From NCBI GenBank assembly GCA_963542015.1, contig CAUTUX010000003.1, positions 31,950 to 95,949 of the forward strand: a stretch of DNA of 64,000 nt, written 5' to 3'. Within the stretch, counting starts at the first letter, position 1. The number at the start of each line of letters is the position of its first letter. This stretch comes from CAUTUX01 sp963542015. GTDB lineage: Bacteria; Bacillota; Clostridia; Christensenellales; CAG-917. The notes under the pieces are model-generated. The model was not told the DNA's origin. It did no database searches and was given only the letters and a program-made list of their open reading frames with translations. Positions 46,915 to 55,798 of this stretch are shown here, piece by piece. The translations under genes and the position numbers were made by a program.

Positions 46915-48215
46915 GTATTGCTCCCTTCATATAATCTTTCAACATCGTAATTATTAGACATTTGTTCTATAGTTCTTTCTGAACTTTGAAACTGTATTTC
47001 TATTCTAATTTTCTTCATTCTTGATACTCTCTCTGCGTACCTTATTGTGGATTTAATTTTTTTAAGATCATCAGTATTAAAACTAATTTTTCTCGTACAT
47101 ATTTTTGATGTATATGTCGAATGATAATTAATAGGCTTTACATTAATAAGCTTTTCCTTTATTGTAGGGAATTCTTCCGATTGAAATTTATATCCATCAA
47201 AATCGTTTGCTCTGTAGTTTGTAAGGAAATATCTATAGTCCCTTATTCTATCCGAGGCACCTGTGCTAATTGAATTGGTTATTGATGATAAATAATATTT
47301 CCCATTAACCTTTACATAATTATATGCATGACCACCAAAATTCTTTTTAACATCAGCGACATGATAAACTTCAAATCCATCCAGAGCTAATAGAAGTGCA
47401 TATGCTTTTGTTAAACCATCGCATACTGCTTGCCTATATAAAAAGAACCCTTCCAAATAATATGCGGCATAATCTCTATAATCTGTTGATCGCTTTCTTT
47501 GGACATCAGAATCATATGTGGATTCATTAATCATATATAAATATGTGCGTCTAATCCGTTCAAGTTCATTTTTATTGTGTCTAAATTTCAATATTTCAAT
47601 ACAATCATTCATAATTTTATTAAGCACTTTATCACTTTTGTCCCATACTGGAAAATATCCATTCAATGCGGCATAAAACAGCTGTTCAGAATTATTTACT
47701 TTTATAAATCCTTTGTTATTTTTGAACAGTCTTAAATCTTTATAACTTATTCTTTTATTCTTTTCTTTTGTTAATAAATAATAGTCCAAAGTATATATCT
47801 TATTTTTTTCATTATTGCCTGTTTTATATCCATACTTTTGTGGCATTTTACAAAATACTTCAATAAATCCAGAGTCAAGTTCTGCATCGTATATCTGCGT
47901 TTCCTCAGCATTATGTGCTAAATCACCATATTGCACTGCCCACCTTGTTTCTGTATCAAAATTATCTTTGATTATTTGTTTATATGCATCCGTAACCTGT
48001 GCTCTAACTCTTCTCTGATAAAATGCCGAATAATCTATTAAGTTTGTAAGGTCTTCTCTATTCTTTATAATCTCTATCTTTTTTAGCTCTGTTGTCTGTA
48101 TTCCATCCGCAAACCATTTTTCTTTTTTTAGATTGCATGCTGAGAATATTAACGCTAAACACGCCAGAATCAGTATCAATAGACTTATCTTTCTTATCTT
48201 ATTGTTCACTATCAT
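46896..48215 (-). CDS. Transglutaminase-like lipoprotein 2
   Basis: 439 residues with a signal peptide and lipobox FSAC (Cys about 26). AVCDGLTKAYALLLALDGF and GGHAYNYVKVNGKYYLSS give the catalytic Cys and His; the third triad position is Ser. It shares its organisation (ELFYA-ALNGYFPV segment, transglutaminase core) with the downstream protein, so the pair arose by duplication. It overlaps the ATPase gene upstream by 17 nt. Linked to a FecBCD-type importer, which is an unusual association. Confidence 0.85.
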   Translation of the reverse strand: MIVNNKIRKISLLILILACLALIFSACNLKKEKWFADGIQTTELKKIEIIKNREDLTNLIDYSAFYQRRVRAQVTDAYKQIIKDNFDTETRWAVQYGDLAHNAEETQIYDAELDSGFIEVFCKMPQKYGYKTGNNEKNKIYTLDYYLLTKEKNKRISYKDLRLFKNNKGFIKVNNSEQLFYAALNGYFPVWDKSDKVLNKIMNDCIEILKFRHNKNELERIRRTYLYMINESTYDSDVQRKRSTDYRDYAAYYLEGFFLYRQAVCDGLTKAYALLLALDGFEVYHVADVKKNFGGHAYNYVKVNGKYYLSSITNSISTGASDRIRDYRYFLTNYRANDFDGYKFQSEEFPTIKEKLINVKPINYHSTYTSKICTRKISFNTDDLKKIKSTIRYAERVSRMKKIRIEIQFQSSERTIEQMSNNYDVERLYEGSNTWACFV

Positions 48216-49062
48216 TCTCTACTTTTTCTTCTTTCATTAATTTAAAATTAAAGCATAATGGTTTCCCACTTTCTTTATCTGTAATTATTTCTGCTGATAC
48301 TCCAAAACACTTGTTGAGCATCTCTTCCGTTAGTACTTCTTCTGTCCTACCAGATTTAAATATCTCTCCATATTTGATAGCTATTAGATTGTCAGAATAT
48401 TTGGCAGCTAGATTAAGGTCATGCAATACCATAACTATTGTTGTACCATTTTCTCTATTAAGTTTAAGTAGCAACTCTAGAATTTCTAACTGACAGCTTA
48501 AATCAAGATATGTTGTTGGCTCATCAAGCAATATTATATTCCCATTTTGTGCCAATGCCATCGCTATCCATACTCTTTGTCGCTGTCCTCCTGATAGACT
48601 GCCAATTGTTCTATCTTTAAATGGTGTTAGGTTTGTTGATTCTAAAGCCCAGTTTACAATTGTTCTATCCTCTTGAGACATCATTCCAAATCCCTTTTGA
48701 TATGGAAATCTACCATATGAGACAAGCTCATAACATGTTAGAGTTGCTGGAGCAACAGATATCTGAGATAAGATGGCAACTTGTTTCGCTATCTCCTTAC
48801 TTTTCTGATAATCAATATCATATCCGTTTATATAAACTGATCCTGATTTCTTCTTGATAATACGACCTATTGCTTTAAGTATTGTACTTTTCCCGCAGCC
48901 GTTCGCTCCTATAATAGAAGTTACCTTACCTTTTTCTATTTTCATATTTAAAGATTCAACAACAATATTATCACTGTATCCAATTTTCAAATTTTCAGTC
49001 TCTACAGCCTCTGCAAAATCTCTAACTTGTACTGCCACTTTATCTCTTTTTCTAACTTTCAT
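48199..49062 (-). CDS. FecE/BtuD-type ABC transporter ATPase
   Basis: 287 residues. Walker A IGANGCGKSTILKAIG, signature LSGGQRQRVWIAMALA, Walker B IILLDEPTTYLDL and the His-switch VMVLHDLNLAAKYSD. This subfamily energises uptake of ferric siderophores, haem or cobalamin. It follows the second permease by 2 nt. The C-terminal 40 residues carry the family FGVSAEIITD-type domain. Confidence 0.93.
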   Translation of the reverse strand: MKVRKRDKVAVQVRDFAEAVETENLKIGYSDNIVVESLNMKIEKGKVTSIIGANGCGKSTILKAIGRIIKKKSGSVYINGYDIDYQKSKEIAKQVAILSQISVAPATLTCYELVSYGRFPYQKGFGMMSQEDRTIVNWALESTNLTPFKDRTIGSLSGGQRQRVWIAMALAQNGNIILLDEPTTYLDLSCQLEILELLLKLNRENGTTIVMVLHDLNLAAKYSDNLIAIKYGEIFKSGRTEEVLTEEMLNKCFGVSAEIITDKESGKPLCFNFKLMKEEKVENDSEQ

Positions 49063-49064
49063 TT

Positions 49065-50126
49065 TTAATCCTCACCCTTTCTCAATAACAGATAAATGAA
49101 ATATGGAACTGAGAAAATGGAAATTATAATTCCCACTGGAACATTCGCTAGAAATTTCAATCCAGACCCAAATGCGTTTGCCACAACGACAATTATTGAC
49201 GAAACAGCACCAGTTGTAGGAATTAAAACTCTAGAATCTGTACCAACCATTTTCCTTGCCATATGTGGTCCTATCAATCCGAGAAAGAAAAAATTCCCGC
49301 CAAAAGCCACAACTCCAGATGAAATCACAACAGACATTGCAGCAAAGAAGAAAAACTTTTTTTCAATATTAACTCCAAGTGCCTTTGCCGTTTCATAATT
49401 CAATTTTATTACATTTAATGTCATGGATTCTCTGTAGACAAAGAATATACTTAAGGCAAGCCAAATTGTGAGTATTATAATGTACTTCCACTCTGTTCCC
49501 CACAATTCTCCTGATTGCCAACGCTGTACCAATTCGATTTTATTTTCATCTAACACATTTACCAAAAACATTGATAAAGCTGCATATAATGAACTTACCG
49601 CAACACCAATCATAATGATTCTTGTCGCACTGAAATATTCTTTTTTCTTTCTGCTTAACAGAAATATAATTATTGCAGAAAGCAAACCACCTATTAGAGC
49701 TGCAAGGGGTAACCCTATGGTTGTAAAAATATCTACAGCACTTTTTGAATGCCCCTTATTCGTAAGAACAAATCCAGATATAAACATGTATATCGTTACA
49801 AACACACTAGCTCCAGAACTAACCCCTAGCGTTCCTGGCGAAGCTAAAGAATTGTGCATTATGTCTTGCATGATCGCTCCTGCTACACCCATACCGATAC
49901 CCACGAGTATGCCTAAAACAATCTTCGGCAACCTATCACGATATATAACATTTATATTTGATTTATCCCCTCTCCCAAATATTGCATTCACCGTCTCTTT
50001 ATATGTTAACCCCGCTCTCCCTATATGAAGTGCTATGAAAAATACAATCACTAAAAGTACAAAAGCTGATATTGAAATAATGAGCTGTTTCTTTTTGATA
50101 GGTATCGTTATATGTCTGCTTCCCAA
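49065..50126 (-). CDS. FecCD-family ABC permease 1
   Basis: 353 residues with about nine to ten membrane helices. Family motifs include RLPKIVLGILVGIGMGVAGAIMQ and FLGLIGPHMARKMVG near the C-terminus. Forms the membrane channel with the adjacent permease. It begins directly after the other permease stop (no gap). Iron-siderophore, haem or corrinoid specificity cannot be read from sequence. Confidence 0.93.
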   Translation of the reverse strand: MGSRHITIPIKKKQLIISISAFVLLVIVFFIALHIGRAGLTYKETVNAIFGRGDKSNINVIYRDRLPKIVLGILVGIGMGVAGAIMQDIMHNSLASPGTLGVSSGASVFVTIYMFISGFVLTNKGHSKSAVDIFTTIGLPLAALIGGLLSAIIIFLLSRKKKEYFSATRIIMIGVAVSSLYAALSMFLVNVLDENKIELVQRWQSGELWGTEWKYIIILTIWLALSIFFVYRESMTLNVIKLNYETAKALGVNIEKKFFFFAAMSVVISSGVVAFGGNFFFLGLIGPHMARKMVGTDSRVLIPTTGAVSSIIVVVANAFGSGLKFLANVPVGIIISIFSVPYFIYLLLRKGED

Positions 50127-51128
50127 TTATTTCAAACTCCTTCTCGATATAAGAATAAAAAATGGGACACCTAACATTGCAATTAATATCCCTATTGGAA
50201 ATTCGTGATGTCTATGAATATTTCTAGCTATAAAATCCATAATCAAAATAAATGTGGATCCCAATATAATTGAGGAAGGTAAAACAAGTCTATAGTCAGT
50301 TCCAACAACTTTCCGAACAACATGTGGCACCATTAGACCAATATAGGCAACGGGACCGATTATAATAAATGCAATTGCACTTAGCAAAAATACTATGACA
50401 GTGCTTATGATTTTTGTCGCTTTAATATTTGCCCCAAGACCATATGAAATATCATCTCCAAGGTTCATAACTGTAAGCGTTCTTGAGAGGGCTATAGACA
50501 TAATTATTCCTACTATAAATATAGGTAACGCAACAAATATTTCGTCCCAATTTGCATTTGAGACGCTACCGCTCATGTATCGTATCATTTCTGCTGTTTT
50601 CCCGTTCTGCAACACTATTGCTGTTGCAATTGAACCAAATAAAGTCGATATTGCCATACCTGACAATATCATGCGTTCGGGCTTTAATCCTTTTCTTCCA
50701 ATATAAGCAATCAAGTATATCAATGCTGTTGCCAATCCAGCTCCTAAAGATGAAATCCCTATCCGAGTGTAAATAGATGCCTGTGGTAAATATGTCATCA
50801 GCAAGATTACTGAAAACATAGATCCTGAAGTTATTCCCATCAATCCTGAATCTGCCAATGGATTTTTTGTATTTCCCTGCATGATTGCACCTGTAACAGA
50901 CAATGATGCTCCAACAAATATTCCAGCAAATACTCTTGGCAATCTAAAATCCCTTACAATCTGATGATTAAAACTTCCATCATACTTAAACAATGCTTTT
51001 AACACCTCTAAAGGCAATATTTTTTTCTGACCTATAAGCATTGATAGAATAGAAAATACAAACATTAAAATTAATGAGCATATAATCAATATTGTAAATT
51101 TTTGAAGATTGTTCCTCTTATATCTCAT
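50127..51128 (-). CDS. FecCD-family ABC permease 2
   Basis: 333 residues, similar to the neighbouring permease: RDFRLPRVFAGIFVGASL, GAIMQGNTKNPLADSGLMGI and YIGLMVPHVVRKVVGTD. It overlaps the binding protein gene by 4 nt, consistent with heteromeric permease assembly. Confidence 0.93.
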   Translation of the reverse strand: MRYKRNNLQKFTILIICSLILMFVFSILSMLIGQKKILPLEVLKALFKYDGSFNHQIVRDFRLPRVFAGIFVGASLSVTGAIMQGNTKNPLADSGLMGITSGSMFSVILLMTYLPQASIYTRIGISSLGAGLATALIYLIAYIGRKGLKPERMILSGMAISTLFGSIATAIVLQNGKTAEMIRYMSGSVSNANWDEIFVALPIFIVGIIMSIALSRTLTVMNLGDDISYGLGANIKATKIISTVIVFLLSAIAFIIIGPVAYIGLMVPHVVRKVVGTDYRLVLPSSIILGSTFILIMDFIARNIHRHHEFPIGILIAMLGVPFFILISRRSLK

Positions 51129-52156
51129 TTACTTTTTTCTGACTTATACTTAATTGCCGAATAAATCAATCCGTACTGATCATTTAAAGAAATCACTTCT
51201 TTTGTGGCATATATCTTGGCTGGAATACATCGTATGGTGTTATTCTTTACACTCGACATAAATTTCCATGCAGCTGCTCGATCTCTATTCCCTTTGTTAG
51301 AAAACTTATTAACAGTCCCCGAAAGATCTACACATATGTTTATATCCCCTTCATACTCTCTTATTGTCTCTGGACTAAGTGGTGAAAATGGTAGAACCCC
51401 TGGACGATTTATTTCATCATGTACCGTTTGAAGCATCTTTATCCCTAATTCTTTATATGCAATGTAGTTAAAGTACCATGCATCTGTTTTAAGTATTGTT
51501 ATTCCATCCGTTACACAGAAAAATGTTAAAGTCGTTGCCTCTTTCACAAGCTTCTTAATGGCGTTCAAGTATTTCGTTTTTAGATTCTTAACATAATTGA
51601 TTTTTTCCATCACGAATGATTCATCAAGATCAAATATTTCTTGTATTTGTCTAAGTCTTTCCTCTTCACTAAATGAGTTACTTAGAAGAGGAATAACTGG
51701 TGCAATCTCTCTTAATTTCTTTTGATCGTTTTCTGACATCTTTTCATAAACAAATATCAAGTCCGGCTTGTACTTCCTTATTTCTTCTTTATCAAAAGGC
51801 TGTGAATTCTCTAGTATCTCAGTCCCTTTAAAATATTCTGGATAATCACTTTCATTTAGCATCGCCTTAGGTTTTATACCAAAAGCAATTAAATCACCCG
51901 CTCCACTTAATGCTACTATATTCCTTGTGTTTTTATTATACTTCTGACTTTTGCCCCTAAATGTATATGTCTTCTCTTCATATACTTCTGGTCTTCGATC
52001 ATTTTCATGTTTCAATTTTCCGCTGGAGTTATATACATCATCATGTATAACCGATGTACTATCATATTCTTTTGTTTTCTTTGCACATGCTCCAAACAAA
52101 GCAACTAATATTGTTAAAACACATATTAATGCAATTGATTTCCCAGATCTCTTCAT
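51125..52156 (-). CDS. FecB/BtuF-type substrate-binding lipoprotein
   Basis: 343 residues. Signal peptide with lipobox LFGAC (Cys about 24 from the ATG at 52156). Class III binding fold: NIVALSGAGDLIAFGIKPKA and IRKYKPDLIFVYEKMSE. The ATG at 52156 is chosen over one 18 nt upstream because GGAG lies 7 nt before it. First gene of the run of ten minus-strand genes down to 39232. No Fur box or cobalamin riboswitch was recognised upstream. Confidence 0.92.
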   Translation of the reverse strand: MKRSGKSIALICVLTILVALFGACAKKTKEYDSTSVIHDDVYNSSGKLKHENDRRPEVYEEKTYTFRGKSQKYNKNTRNIVALSGAGDLIAFGIKPKAMLNESDYPEYFKGTEILENSQPFDKEEIRKYKPDLIFVYEKMSENDQKKLREIAPVIPLLSNSFSEEERLRQIQEIFDLDESFVMEKINYVKNLKTKYLNAIKKLVKEATTLTFFCVTDGITILKTDAWYFNYIAYKELGIKMLQTVHDEINRPGVLPFSPLSPETIREYEGDINICVDLSGTVNKFSNKGNRDRAAAWKFMSSVKNNTIRCIPAKIYATKEVISLNDQYGLIYSAIKYKSEKSK

Positions 52157-52519
52157 ATTTATTCTCCAAAACAAAAAAAAGTTAAGTGAATTATACCATA
52201 TTTTTTTATCTTGACCACAAAATGAAAGTTGTTATTTCACATGAAGAAACTACCTATTTCATAAACATGCACACATCTACGAGATGCACTATATTTATAG
52301 CTTGTATGGCACTCAAATCCCTACCATTTCTTTTAGAGATTTAATTTTTGAAATCTACAAACAATATAAATCCGCAAAAAATCCAAAGCAAATCATTAAA
52401 TAATACTTCTTTTAAAACACCAATTTGTCCTCGAGTTGGGGAGTACATTAATTTTTGAGATTAATTTTACTCATTTTTAAGTGCTTTTTATTTTAGCTGT
52501 TTTACTTTTTTCATGGAAT
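52157..52519. other. 363-nt intergenic region with repeat copy 2
   Basis: Between the importer operon start and the Fic gene stop. It holds repeat copy 2 (52413-52452) and otherwise AT-rich sequence. No gene, riboswitch or clear terminator was seen. The promoter of the importer operon must lie in 52160-52260, but I could not pick boxes with confidence. Confidence 0.6.
52413..52452 (+). repeat. Dispersed direct repeat, copy 2
   Basis: Reads TAAAACACCAATTTGTCCTC then GAGTTGGGGAGTACATTAAT. It matches copy 3 (53868-53906) over about 38 nt and copy 1 over about 30. Copies 2 and 3 are direct repeats flanking the Fic gene, 1.45 kb apart. Confidence 0.75.
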
Positions 52520-53563
52520 TTAAATCTTTATATATTTTGTTGAACGACCACTGCCTACCTGTTTTATCTTTTCATTGTCCTGTAATTCTTTTAAGGCTCG
52601 CTCTATTGTCCTTTGCGATATATTCGGGCAAAGAATCATAATATCTTTTTTGGAAAGTGGCTCTAAGGATTTTTGAATAAGAGAAAATACTCTTTCAGGT
52701 GAAGTCAATTTTTCTTTTCCAATTAGGTTAAATCTGTCATCACATTCTTTGTATGCTTTTAAGAAAACCCCTAGCATATACTTTATAAATGGAAGTTCAT
52801 CATTTTCTCCGGTATGCCATTTTTCACTGGAGTTCTGTAATTCTTCATAATAAGAGTCTTTGGTTGCTTCAATGAGCATTTCTATACTGATATATCTTCC
52901 AACAAAATAACCGAACTTATAAAGTAAAAGAAGTGTCAGTATCCTACTCATTCTTCCATTACCATCATCAAAGGGATGAATACATAAAAAATCATGTATA
53001 AGTGTAGGTATTAGAATTAGTGGCGGAATATTTGCTTTCACTGCTTCCTTGTAAGCCTCCACCATTTCATCAAAGTAATGTTCCGTTTCAAAGCTACTTA
53101 CCGGCTGAAATCGTACTTTTCTATTTCCTAAAGTATCTACCTCTACAATGGTGTTATCCATAGTCTTAAATTTCCCCTTATTATTTATATAGGAATAAGA
53201 ATATAACTGATTATGAAGTGTTAAGATGTCATTTTTATTAAATTCTATATAGGTATAATTTTCATGGATAATATCAAGCACATGTCTGTATCCCGTAATT
53301 TCTTCTTCATTTCTGTTTTTAGGTTCTGCTTTTTTATTCATCAGTGCCTTAAGTCTTGCATCGTTAGTATAAATTCCTTCAATAGCATTGGAAGACTTTG
53401 TACTTTGTATTTTAGCAGCATCTATCATCTTCTCTAAAATATCCAGATAATTTTCTACATAGAGTTCCTGCTTTCCCTTATATTCATGAATCTTTGCAAT
53501 AGTATGATATATATTAACAGGTAAAGATAGTTCCATAAGTCTTAAATAATTAAATTTTCTCAA
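52520..53563 (-). CDS. Fic family protein with C-terminal winged helix
   Basis: 347 residues. The intact AMPylation motif is HPFDDGNGR (196-204). An N-terminal inhibitory helix motif SNAIEG (58-63) marks it as a self-inhibited class II Fic. The C-terminal 60 residues form a winged-helix domain (LSKKDIMILCP, ISQRTIERALKEL). The start is a TTG with GGGGG about 7 nt upstream. Two hairpins in its leader may bind its own winged helix. It lies between direct repeats, consistent with a mobile cassette. Confidence 0.88.
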   Translation of the reverse strand: MRKFNYLRLMELSLPVNIYHTIAKIHEYKGKQELYVENYLDILEKMIDAAKIQSTKSSNAIEGIYTNDARLKALMNKKAEPKNRNEEEITGYRHVLDIIHENYTYIEFNKNDILTLHNQLYSYSYINNKGKFKTMDNTIVEVDTLGNRKVRFQPVSSFETEHYFDEMVEAYKEAVKANIPPLILIPTLIHDFLCIHPFDDGNGRMSRILTLLLLYKFGYFVGRYISIEMLIEATKDSYYEELQNSSEKWHTGENDELPFIKYMLGVFLKAYKECDDRFNLIGKEKLTSPERVFSLIQKSLEPLSKKDIMILCPNISQRTIERALKELQDNEKIKQVGSGRSTKYIKI

Positions 53564-53577
53564 AACAGCACCCCCTC

Positions 53578-53644
53578 TTTTTCATAGCCATTTTACAATA
53601 TTTGGCTATGAAAAAATAATGGCGAGAATAATTTCGCCATTATT
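53578..53644. promoter_or_regulatory. Two tandem inverted repeats upstream of the Fic gene (operator candidates)
   Basis: Repeat A pairs 53578-53590 (TTTTTCATAGCCA) with 53603-53615; repeat B pairs AATAATGGCGA (53615-53625) with TCGCCATTATT (53634-53644). TTGGCG recurs twice just beyond (53651, 53671). Placed 15-80 nt upstream of the TTG start, these fit autoregulation by the Fic winged helix. Confidence 0.6.
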
Positions 53645-53809
53645 TTCATTTTGGCGTAGTAAAATTAAAGTTGGCGAGATTATCAGTTACCTTTAATGGC
53701 AGCCGTCTATATTTCTACAATTTCTATTTCTCCACTTCTTGATACGATTATTTTATCAATATAAGTTGGCACCAAAACTTTATTGTGAATTCTTGAAGAC
53801 AACCAAAAA

Positions 53810-53841
53810 TGTCGCATCTTCCCATGGGGGAAGATGCGACA
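53810..53841. repeat. Strong perfect hairpin (14-bp arms)
   Basis: TGTCGCATCTTCCC (53810-53823) pairs perfectly with GGGAAGATGCGACA (53828-53841) around a 4-nt loop. On the minus strand it is followed by five T, so it could terminate transcription in that direction, although no gene lies upstream on that strand. It may be a remnant of a mobile element end. Confidence 0.65.
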
Positions 53842-53867
53842 GATACTCAATCTGATAACACTTCATC

Positions 53868-53906
53868 TAAAACACCAATTTATCCTTGACTTGGGAAGTA
53901 CATTAA
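53868..53906 (+). repeat. Dispersed direct repeat, copy 3
   Basis: TAAAACACCAATTTATCCTT then GACTTGGGAAGTACATTAA. It matches copy 2 with a few changes, mostly at third positions of the minus-strand frame. It closes the Fic-containing interval. Confidence 0.75.
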
Positions 53907-53923
53907 CCATTATATGAGAAGAC

Positions 53924-53973
53924 ATAACTTGCAAAAAGTTTATTAAAGTATCAAAAATAACTTGCAAAAAGTT
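53924..53973 (+). repeat. Direct repeat in the promoter region of the DUF4143 ATPase
   Basis: ATAACTTGCAAAAAGTT occurs at 53924-53940 and 53957-53973, 33 bp apart, followed by a third TTGCAAAA. The second copy carries a TTGCAA placed 16 nt before TAAATA, 7 nt from the ATG at 53997, so repeat binding could control this promoter. Confidence 0.55.
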
Positions 53974-53996
53974 GCAAAATAATTAAATATTAGTAC

Positions 53997-55325
53997 ATGG
54001 GTTTAAAGAGAAAGATATTTGACAAATTGCTTAAATGGAAAAACAACACAAATAAAGTTGCCATTTTAATTAAGGGTGCTCGACAAGTCGGAAAAACTTA
54101 TATCGTTAGAGAATTAGGTAAACATTATAAAAACTTTGTTGAAATAAACTTTGAAAGGAATATCAAAGCTAAAGAGGCTTTTGAAGGTGATTTAACGGCT
54201 GATGCGATTATTTCAAAATTGTCCCTAATGGGTTTTGGTAACTTCAGCGAGCCAAATACTTTAATATTCTTTGATGAAATTCAAGTTTGCCCAAAGGCAA
54301 GAACCGCTATTAAATTTCTGGTTGAAGATGGTAGGTTCGACTACATATCAAGCGGCTCACTACTAGGGCTTAATTACAAAGAAGTGTCATCTTACCCTGT
54401 TGGATATGAGGATCAATTGGAAATGTATCCTCTCGATTTCGAAGAGTTTCTTTGGTCAAAAAATATAGATCCAAAAATTATTGAGAATTTATATGACTCA
54501 TATTTGAACGAACATCCAATAGATGATTTTATACATAATATGCTATTTAAATATTTCAAAGACTATATGTATGTTGGCGGAATGCCTGCAGTTGTTGAAA
54601 TGTTTAATAAACAGCCAGATTTTGGAGAAACTCTTAAAATTCAAAAACGCATTATGGATTCATATCGAGATGATATATCAAAATATGCTGGCAGTGATAG
54701 AACCTTGGCAAAGGCAATGTTTGATGCAATACCATACCAATTAAATAAACAACATAAACGCTTTACTTTTTCAGATCTTAAAGAACACAGCACTGAAAAT
54801 AAATTTAGAAGTGCTCTTGAATGGCTAATTGACGCAGGAATTGCATATCCATCATACAATGTGTCCGAACTGGATTTACCTTTAGTTTTAAAAGAAAAAA
54901 GATCATTGTATAAAGTATATTTACTCGACAGCGGTTTATTGTCATCATGCTTCGATAAAGGAATACAATTTGAAATATACAATAGCAACCTAAAAATAAA
55001 TGAAGGTTCTATCACAGAAAACATCGTAGCCGACCAGCTAATACAAAATGGATTAAAACTCCACTACTACGATAAAAAAAGCAGGCAAGAGTTGGACTTT
55101 ATATATCCTGATAAAAATAAAATATCAGTAATTGAAGTTAAATCGGGAAGTACTTATAAAAGACATATTTCGCTGACGCATGCTTCAAACGAATACAGTA
55201 ACTGTATCGGACGAAAAATCGTCCTTTGTAGAGGCAATATCGAAAAAGTGAACGATATAGTATATATGCCTTTATACATGTCCATGTTTATTGGATTAAA
55301 CGCAAATAAAAAAATCAATACTTAA
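53997..55325 (+). CDS. AAA ATPase with C-terminal DUF4143 domain
   Basis: 442 residues. P-loop GARQVGKT (27-34), Walker B TLIFFDEIQVCP, and the DUF4143 region with YLLDSGLLSS and the nuclease-like RQELDFIYPDKNKISVIEVKSG at the C-terminus. The family is common in anaerobes and mobile regions and its function is poorly defined. No ribosome binding site is present; a TAAATA lies 7 nt before the ATG. It is separated by 60 nt from the convergent DUF2188 gene. Confidence 0.9.
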   Translation: MGLKRKIFDKLLKWKNNTNKVAILIKGARQVGKTYIVRELGKHYKNFVEINFERNIKAKEAFEGDLTADAIISKLSLMGFGNFSEPNTLIFFDEIQVCPKARTAIKFLVEDGRFDYISSGSLLGLNYKEVSSYPVGYEDQLEMYPLDFEEFLWSKNIDPKIIENLYDSYLNEHPIDDFIHNMLFKYFKDYMYVGGMPAVVEMFNKQPDFGETLKIQKRIMDSYRDDISKYAGSDRTLAKAMFDAIPYQLNKQHKRFTFSDLKEHSTENKFRSALEWLIDAGIAYPSYNVSELDLPLVLKEKRSLYKVYLLDSGLLSSCFDKGIQFEIYNSNLKINEGSITENIVADQLIQNGLKLHYYDKKSRQELDFIYPDKNKISVIEVKSGSTYKRHISLTHASNEYSNCIGRKIVLCRGNIEKVNDIVYMPLYMSMFIGLNANKKINT

Positions 55326-55385
55326 CAGTTTTGTCTAAATGACAACTCGCCTATTTTACTTAAAAAATTCTTTTCTTTTTGTATT

Positions 55386-55793
55386 TTAGTAATATTGCTT
55401 GCGAACTTTCCCGTCAACTTTATGAATTATAATATGTCCGCCATTTGTCTTTGTAAGATTATCTGCATATTCAATTGCTTCGCTTTGAGTTGAGAAAAAT
55501 TTTATTGTTTTTTCTGAACCTTCTTTTCTCACTCTCCACTCTTTAAAGTGTTCGCTATTCTCGTCTTTATTTTGTGAAATATGATACCTATTTGCTTGTA
55601 TCTGTTGTGGGGCTTCAACTACATCATCATCAACATCCACTGTTTCAATTGCAGGATTTTTAATAGCTTCGGCACTCTTTTTATTTTCTGTCTTCTTATT
55701 CTCTACTGCAACTGGGTTTTTCTTTTGTTCCTTAGAAGTTTTCTTTAGAGTGATATCAGCCTTCTTCTTTTTCTTATTCTTGAAAAAACACAT
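55386..55793 (-). CDS. DUF2188 domain protein
   Basis: 135 residues: a Lys-rich N-terminal 35, a linker, then a DUF2188 domain (about 70-135) with EWRVRKEGSEKTIKFFSTQ, the aromatic/charged pattern of this family, ending KVDGKVRKQYY. Function unknown. It lies 5 nt after metA and is probably co-transcribed with it. Confidence 0.8.
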   Translation of the reverse strand: MCFFKNKKKKKADITLKKTSKEQKKNPVAVENKKTENKKSAEAIKNPAIETVDVDDDVVEAPQQIQANRYHISQNKDENSEHFKEWRVRKEGSEKTIKFFSTQSEAIEYADNLTKTNGGHIIIHKVDGKVRKQYY

Positions 55794-55798
55794 TTACT

